Part shown: positions 59,528 to 64,000 of the stretch, in pieces
How positions within the stretch are numbered: the first letter of the stretch is position 1
Layout: every line of letters begins with the position of its first letter
NCBI GenBank assembly: GCA_040380855.1
Contig: JBEIIG010000003.1
Coordinates: 62,001 to 126,000 of the forward strand
Reading direction: 5' to 3'
Length of the DNA stretch: 64,000 nucleotides
Source: VFMC01 sp040380855
Lineage (GTDB): Bacteria; Actinomycetota; Acidimicrobiia; Acidimicrobiales; Ilumatobacteraceae
Position numbers and translations under genes: made by a program
The notes under the pieces: generated by a model
The model's input: the letters and a program-made list of their open reading frames with translations, nothing else
Told to the model about the DNA's origin: nothing
Databases searched by the model: none

Positions 59528-61834
59528 TCAGCGCTTCTGCAACGGCGCCCAGGCCAGCGCCAGATGTTTGGTGCCCACGCCGGGGAAGCGCACCGACGCC
59601 TCGGCCCGGTCGCCCTCGCCGCGCAACTCGACCACCACGCCTTCGCCGAAGGTGGGATGCACCACGTCGTCGCCGACGCGCAGACCGAGCGACTCGGCCC
59701 CCGAGGGTGTTGGCTGCGCCCGACCCGCCCGCAGCGCGGCCTCGACCACCCGTTCGCGGTGTGCGTTGGAGTCGTCCTCGTCGGGGTCGAACGAACTGAG
59801 TGCTGCGCCACGTCGGTAGGCGGGTGGCTCGTCGAAACGCCGTCCGCCGTCGCGTCCGCTGCGCCCACCCTCGGCCAGGCCGCGGTAGCTGCTGCGCCCC
59901 GATGCGCCGCGGCCCGTGGCGTTGCCGACGCTCTCGATCAGCGTGGCCGGGATCTCGTCGAAGAACCGGCTGGGCGGGTTGTACTGCGTCTGGCCGAACA
60001 GACTGCGGCTCCATGCGTGCGACATGTGCAGGCGCTTCTGGGCACGGGTGATGCCCACGTAGGCGAGGCGGCGTTCCTCTTCCAGTTCGGCGGGTTCGGT
60101 GAGGGCACGAGTGTGCGGGAACACGCCTTCTTCGAGGCCGAGCAGGAACACGTTCGGGAACTCGAGCCCCTTGGCCGAGTGGAGTGTCATCAGCACGACC
60201 CGGTTGTCGTCGTCGAGTTGGTCGGTGTCGGCCACCAGTGCCACCTGCTCGAGGAACTCGTCGATGCGGGTGAACTCGCGGGCCGAACCCACCAGTTCGC
60301 CGAGGTTCTCGAGCCGACCGTTCGACTCGACCGACGCCTCGGCCTCGAGTTCGGCCAGGTAGCCGCTGAGTTCGAGCGCGTTCTGGATGATGTCGGCCGG
60401 CCCGACCTCGGCCACCACCATCTGGTGCAGGTCGTCGAGCAGTGCCACGAACGAGTCGACACCGCGTGCCGCCGGGCCGGTGAGGCCCGCTGCCTGAGCC
60501 TGGCGCATCGCGTCGGTGAAGCTGATGTTCTCGGCCGCGGCGTAGGCGTCGAGTTTGGCCACGCTGGTGTCGCCCACCCCGCGCTTGGGGACGTTGAGCA
60601 CCCGCTTCACGCTCACCTCGTCGGAGGGGTTCACCACGGCACGCAGATACGCCATGGCGTCTTTCACCTCGCGCCGGTCGTAGAACCGGGTGCCGCCCAC
60701 CACCTTGTAGGGCAGGCCCATGCGGATGAGCGCCTCTTCCATCACGCGGGCCTGCGCGTTGGTGCGGTAGAAGACGGCGATCTCGCGCCACTGCTGGGCA
60801 TCGGTCTCGTGCAGGCGGTGGATGGTGCGAGCCACCCACTGGGCCTCGTCGTGCTCGTCGTCGGCGTGGTAGCGCACGATGCGGTCGCCCTGGCCGAGCT
60901 CGCTCCACAACTCCTTCGGTCGGCGACCGGCGTTGTGGGCGATGACGGCGTTGGCCGCGTCGAGGATGACCTGGGTGCTTCGGTAGTTCTGGTCGAGCAC
61001 GATGGTGGTGACGTCGTCGAACGCCTCCTCGAACTGGTTGATGTTGCGCACATCGGCACCGCGCCACCCGTAGATGGACTGGTCGTGGTCGCCCACTGCG
61101 GTGATGGCGCCGGTGGCCTTGGCGAGGATGACGGCCAACTCGTTCTGGGCGACGTTGGTGTCCTGGTACTCGTCGATGAGGATGTGCTTGAAGCGCTCCT
61201 GGTAGCTGCGCAGCACATCGGGATGGTTGCGGAACAACTGCACGGTCTGCATGAGCAGGTCGTCGAAGTCCATCGCCCCGGCTCGGTGCAGGCGCGACTG
61301 GTAGTCGCGGTACACCTCGGCGTGCTTGCGGTCGAAGATGTTCGCCGCCCGCCGCGCCGCCTCGTCGGGGTCGACGAGTTCGTTCTTCCAGAGGCTGATG
61401 ATGCCGTGAACGCCGCGCGGCGTGAAGCGTTTGGTGTCGAGGCCGAGGTCGCGGATGACGTAGCCGGTGAGGCGCTCGGCATCGGCCTGGTCGTAGATGC
61501 TGAACGTGCGCGGGTAGCCGAGCAGGTCGGCGTGGGCGCGCAGGATGCGGACGCACGCGGCGTGGAACGTGCTGACCCACATCTTGTGCGCCACCGGGCC
61601 CACCAGTGCTGCCACGCGTTCGCGCATCTCGGCGGCGGCTTTGTTGGTGAAGGTGATGGCGAGGATCTGCATCGGATGCACACCCTCTTCGATGAGGTGG
61701 GCGATGCGATGGGTGAGCACGCGGGTCTTGCCCGAACCGGCACCGGCTACCACCAGCAGCGGCCCACCCCGGTGCACCACGGCATCGAGCTGGTCGGGGT
61801 TGAGACCCAGGGGAGCGGCGGGTTCGGCGGTCAT
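59528..61834 (-). CDS. pcrA: ATP-dependent DNA helicase PcrA/UvrD
   Basis: A 768-residue SF1A helicase. Walker A GAGSGKT (31-37), Ia ITFTNKAAAEM, II DEYQDT, III GDHDQSIYGWRGA, IV DQNYRS, V LMTLHSAKGLEF, VI AYVGITRAQKRLH. The C-terminus has the PcrA Tudor-like tail (LRVGDDVVHPTFGEGVV) that binds RNA polymerase. It acts in nucleotide excision repair, replication restart and removal of RecA. TAGGAT (61849-61844) ends 9 nt before ATG 61834. No LexA box was seen in its upstream region. Confidence 0.95.
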   Translation of the reverse strand: MTAEPAAPLGLNPDQLDAVVHRGGPLLVVAGAGSGKTRVLTHRIAHLIEEGVHPMQILAITFTNKAAAEMRERVAALVGPVAHKMWVSTFHAACVRILRAHADLLGYPRTFSIYDQADAERLTGYVIRDLGLDTKRFTPRGVHGIISLWKNELVDPDEAARRAANIFDRKHAEVYRDYQSRLHRAGAMDFDDLLMQTVQLFRNHPDVLRSYQERFKHILIDEYQDTNVAQNELAVILAKATGAITAVGDHDQSIYGWRGADVRNINQFEEAFDDVTTIVLDQNYRSTQVILDAANAVIAHNAGRRPKELWSELGQGDRIVRYHADDEHDEAQWVARTIHRLHETDAQQWREIAVFYRTNAQARVMEEALIRMGLPYKVVGGTRFYDRREVKDAMAYLRAVVNPSDEVSVKRVLNVPKRGVGDTSVAKLDAYAAAENISFTDAMRQAQAAGLTGPAARGVDSFVALLDDLHQMVVAEVGPADIIQNALELSGYLAELEAEASVESNGRLENLGELVGSAREFTRIDEFLEQVALVADTDQLDDDNRVVLMTLHSAKGLEFPNVFLLGLEEGVFPHTRALTEPAELEEERRLAYVGITRAQKRLHMSHAWSRSLFGQTQYNPPSRFFDEIPATLIESVGNATGRGASGRSSYRGLAEGGRSGRDGGRRFDEPPAYRRGAALSSFDPDEDDSNAHRERVVEAALRAGRAQPTPSGAESLGLRVGDDVVHPTFGEGVVVELRGEGDRAEASVRFPGVGTKHLALAWAPLQKR

Positions 61835-61906
61835 GACCGGTTCATCCTATGAAGGGGGTCTGGCGGAAGGGGTCACGCGTGGTTCGGACGTGATTGAATC
61901 AGGGGC

Positions 61907-62350
61907 ATGAAGGCAGCGGTCCTGTACGAGAGCCTCACCGGCAACACCCAGCGTGCCGGCGAGAAGATCGCCTCCCTGCTCCAGCAGGAGGGGTGGAGCA
62001 TCACCGGCTTCGACCCGGTACGTCAGCCCAACCACGCCGCGCTCCAGGAGGCCGACTTCGTGTTGGTGGGCACCTGGGTGCACGGCCTGTTCGTGGTGGG
62101 TCAGGCGCCGTGGGGGCTGGGCAACGTCGGCCATCTGCCGGCGATGCGCGGCAAGAAGGCGGCGGTGTTCGCCACGTTCGCGCTGAACCCGGGCAAGACC
62201 CTCGACAAGCTCTCCACCGCAGTGATGGACCGTGGTGCCGATGTGATCGGTGGCCTGGCGCTGAACCGGGCGAAGCTCGACGAGCACAGCGAGGTGTTCG
62301 TGGAGCGCCTGCTCGCCAACCTGCCTCCGTCGATGGTGTCGACCGGCTGA
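61907..62350 (+). CDS. Flavodoxin-like protein
   Basis: A 147-residue protein. LYESLTGNTQRAG is the FMN phosphate loop of flavodoxins (T/S-x-T-G-x-T), and the fold continues with DFVLVGTWVHGLFVVG and KKAAVFATFALNPG. Likely a small FMN electron carrier or menaquinone-dependent oxidase-like protein. TTGAAT (61894-61899) ends 7 nt before the ATG; it lies in the palindrome TGATTGAATCA (61891-61901). Confidence 0.85.
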   Translation: MKAAVLYESLTGNTQRAGEKIASLLQQEGWSITGFDPVRQPNHAALQEADFVLVGTWVHGLFVVGQAPWGLGNVGHLPAMRGKKAAVFATFALNPGKTLDKLSTAVMDRGADVIGGLALNRAKLDEHSEVFVERLLANLPPSMVSTG

Positions 62351-62369
62351 GCCGGCGGCCGACGTCGGC

Positions 62370-62912
62370 TCAGGGCGCCGTGGTGGACGAGGCTGCGGCC
62401 AACGCGTCGCGCAGATCGATCTCGACGCGGTCGTTCACCAGCACCTGCACACCCACGGGTGGCGCCAGCTGCTCGACCGGCAGGGTGCGGCCCTCGCAGT
62501 CGGTGTAGTTCCGCGTGCCCTTCACCTGGGCGACGAGGCACTCGGCGGTGCGGTCGGCGGGGTGCGCGTAGTACACCCGCCAGCCGTTCTTCACCGTGTC
62601 GCCCGTATGGTCGAGCACCACGCTGCGGTCGCCCTCGGTGCCTACGAGCCCTTGGAACAGCAGCGGCCCCTGGTCGGCGATGAGTTCGGCGATGGTCTCG
62701 GTGCGGCCCACCTCGAACGTGGGGGTGGCCAGCCGGGTGCTCACCCGTTCGGGGTTGTTCGACAGGAGTGCGGCGATACCCCAGGTGGCCAGTGCGAGCA
62801 GCGCGAAGAACACGATGCCACCCGCGACGGGCAGCACGGCTCGGCCGAGGGGAGAGGTGGGCTGGTACCAGCGGCGCACGCCGCACAGTCTGCTCGCCCT
62901 GCCCGGCTTCAC
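62370..62912 (-). CDS. Membrane-anchored protein of unknown function
   Basis: A 180-residue protein with one hydrophobic helix (AVLPVAGGIVFFALLALATWG) after a basic N-terminus, then an extracytoplasmic part with VNDRVEIDLRDALAAAS near the C-terminus and two Cys (AECLVAQ, TDCEGR). It resembles small conserved actinobacterial proteins but no family was named. GTG 62912 is assumed; GTG 62879 is an alternative that would start at RRWYQPTS. Confidence 0.6.
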   Translation of the reverse strand: MKPGRASRLCGVRRWYQPTSPLGRAVLPVAGGIVFFALLALATWGIAALLSNNPERVSTRLATPTFEVGRTETIAELIADQGPLLFQGLVGTEGDRSVVLDHTGDTVKNGWRVYYAHPADRTAECLVAQVKGTRNYTDCEGRTLPVEQLAPPVGVQVLVNDRVEIDLRDALAAASSTTAP

Positions 62913-62946
62913 CAACGCGGGTGTGCGCGCCTAGGGTCACATCCTC

Positions 62947-63351
62947 GTGAAGCGTCCGTACCGAGTCGTCGTCGCCAAGCCCGGTCTCGATGGGCACGAT
63001 CGCGGGGCCAAGACCATCACCCGTGCCTTGCGCGACCACGGGTTCGAGGTCATCTACACCGGCCTGCATCAGACCCCCGAGCAAATCGCCGAGACGGTGC
63101 TGCAGGAAGACGCCGACGCGGTGGGCCTGTCGTTGCTGTCGGGAGCACATCTCACGCTGTTCCCCCGCACGATGGAGGAACTGCGCAACCGCGACCTCGG
63201 CGACGTGATGGTGTTCGGTGGCGGGGTCATCCCCGACGCCGACGCACGGGCGCTGCGCGAGCAGGGTGTGGCCGAGATCTTCGGCCCCGGCTCGTCGCTG
63301 AAGGCCATCGCGCAGTGGTTGGAAACGGCGCTCGACGCCAGAGAGGACTGA
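62947..63351 (+). CDS. Cobalamin-binding subunit of an acyl-CoA mutase
   Basis: A 134-residue stand-alone B12-binding domain like the C-terminal part of methylmalonyl-CoA mutase and the small subunit of split mutases. The cobalamin His motif DxHxxG is GLDGHDRG (Asp15, His17, Gly20), with GLSLLSGAH and VFGGGVIPD for the nucleotide tail. It needs a large catalytic subunit that is not in the window. GTG 62947 is used; TAGGGT ends 9 nt upstream. The next gene encodes a succinyl-CoA ligase subunit, and methylmalonyl-CoA mutases make succinyl-CoA. Confidence 0.88.
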   Translation: MKRPYRVVVAKPGLDGHDRGAKTITRALRDHGFEVIYTGLHQTPEQIAETVLQEDADAVGLSLLSGAHLTLFPRTMEELRNRDLGDVMVFGGGVIPDADARALREQGVAEIFGPGSSLKAIAQWLETALDARED

Positions 63352-63355
63352 TCCA

Positions 63356-64000
63356 GTGGACCTGTTCGAGTACCAGGGCAAGCAGTACTTCGCCCGCTTC
63401 GACATCCCGGTGTCGCCGGGCGGTGTGGCCTACACCGTCGACGAGGCCGTGGCCGTGGCCGAACAGGCCGGCTACCCCGTGGTGGTGAAGGCGCAGGTGC
63501 AGGTGGGCGGTCGCGGCAAGGCGGGCGGCATCAAGCTGGCCGACAACGCCGACGAGGTGCGCCTCCACGCCGGGAACATCATCGGCATGGACATCAAGGG
63601 CCACCTCGTGAAGCGGGTGTGGGTCGAGCACGCCAGCGACATCTCGAAGGAGTACTACGCCTCGTACTCGCTCGACCGTGCCGCCAAGAAGCACCTCCTC
63701 ATGCTGAGCGCGCAGGGTGGTGTCGAGATCGAGGCTGTCGCCGAGTCCGACCCCGACGCCATCGTGATGCTGCACATCGACCCGGTCGACGGCATCTCGC
63801 CGGCTGTGGCCCGCGACGCCGCCGTGCGCGCCAAGATCGACGCCGAGGCCGTCGACGGTGTGGCCGACATGCTGGTGAAGCTGTACCGCTGCTTCACCGA
63901 GGGCGACTGCGACCTGGCGGAGATCAACCCGCTCATCCTGCGGCCCGACGGCGGCGTGCACGCGCTCGACGCGAAGGTGAGCCTCGACAACAACGCCGGC
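63356..64000 (+). CDS. sucC: Succinyl-CoA ligase (ADP-forming) beta subunit, 3' truncated
   Basis: The first 215 codons of SucC: MDLFEYQGKQYFARF, VVVKAQVQVGGRGKAGGIKLA and EYYASYSLDRAAKKHLLMLS are diagnostic of the ATP-grasp N-terminal half, and CDLAEINPLILRPDG is the Mg-binding segment. Normal length is near 385 residues, so the C-terminal CoA-ligase part lies beyond the window. It converts succinyl-CoA and ADP/Pi to succinate and ATP. GTG 63356 follows the mutase subunit by 4 nt; sucD presumably follows. Confidence 0.95.
   Translation, partial: MDLFEYQGKQYFARFDIPVSPGGVAYTVDEAVAVAEQAGYPVVVKAQVQVGGRGKAGGIKLADNADEVRLHAGNIIGMDIKGHLVKRVWVEHASDISKEYYASYSLDRAAKKHLLMLSAQGGVEIEAVAESDPDAIVMLHIDPVDGISPAVARDAAVRAKIDAEAVDGVADMLVKLYRCFTEGDCDLAEINPLILRPDGGVHALDAKVSLDNNAG

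Noticed and set aside
59303..61852. Plus-strand open frame of about 850 codons
   Set aside because: Antisense shadow of pcrA; pcrA carries all helicase motifs.
61835..61906. LexA box controlling pcrA
   Set aside because: No TCGAAC-N4-GTTCGA or close variant upstream; only a leaderless-type -10 box and the unrelated palindrome TGATTGAATCA.
1..64000. tRNA, rRNA, transposase or phage genes
   Set aside because: No tRNA-like cloverleaf, rRNA segment, transposase or integrase motif was recognised by eye. A tRNAscan/Infernal run could still find small RNAs.

Overview
The window is very GC-rich, gene-dense DNA with almost no intergenic space and many ATGA, GTGA and TGATG stop/start overlaps. GTG starts are frequent. 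Together with mycofactocin genes (mftE, mftF), an actinobacterial-type SOS box, a DUF222-HNH (13E12-like) protein, a DUF4395 protein and an unusually high share of leaderless-looking starts, this points to an actinomycete, most likely an Acidimicrobiia (Ilumatobacter-like) chromosome. The taxon is an inference. No tRNA, rRNA, IS element or CRISPR array was recognised.

Layout. 1-3.4 kb: operon of serine hydrolase, M20 peptidase and GNAT acetyltransferase. 3.6-5.4 kb: a secretion cassette of small secreted protein, secreted jelly-roll-like protein and a Ser/His (SipW/ER-type) signal peptidase. 5.4-16.9 kb: a sugar/amino-sugar locus with PIG-L deacetylase, NagB-like deaminase, DegT aminotransferase, Gfo/Idh/MocA dehydrogenase, two AraM-like dehydrogenases, a complete CUT1 ABC importer and a ROK repressor. 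17-25 kb: housekeeping genes (pfkA, a DEAD-box helicase) with HDOD, SRPBCC, M23 and secreted proteins. 25.1-27.2 kb: two-component system. 28-32.6 kb: carotenoid oxygenase, GH3 glycosidase, 2OG oxygenase. 32.6-40.4 kb: membrane proteins, ung, ROK sugar kinase, acyl-CoA synthetase, alanine racemase-like enzyme coupled to a membrane acyltransferase-like protein, DUF4395. 40.5-49.2 kb (all minus): mftF, mftE, a TetR regulator, then a translationally coupled OYE/EtfA/FixC/FixX/EtfB redox operon. 49.4-58.3 kb: PGPGW membrane protein, SOS-controlled HNH protein, SCO6745-like protein and SDR, an orphan-looking DNA methyltransferase, an S66 carboxypeptidase inside 43-bp direct repeats, YaaA, ferredoxin plus P450. 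58.3-64 kb: ClC (fluoride-type motifs), pcrA, flavodoxin, a B12-binding mutase subunit and sucC (cut by the window end).

How parts work together. The 5.4-16.9 kb block looks like uptake of an oligosaccharide or glycoside followed by deacetylation, oxidation, transamination and deamination of an unusual amino sugar or aminocyclitol. The 40.5-49.2 kb block looks like the maturation tail of mycofactocin (MftE, MftF) beside an electron route from an OYE-type enzyme through EtfAB to the quinone pool through FixCX. The core mycofactocin genes mftA-D are not in the window.

Window-wide signals. At least two dozen first genes of transcription units have a TANNNT-like -10 box ending only 6-9 nt before the start codon, which predicts leaderless mRNAs. 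Short tandem repeats of many different unit lengths (8 to 18 bp) sit between genes and inside reading frames, most strikingly inside EtfA. A perfect LexA box fills the spacer of a -35/-10 promoter in front of the HNH gene.
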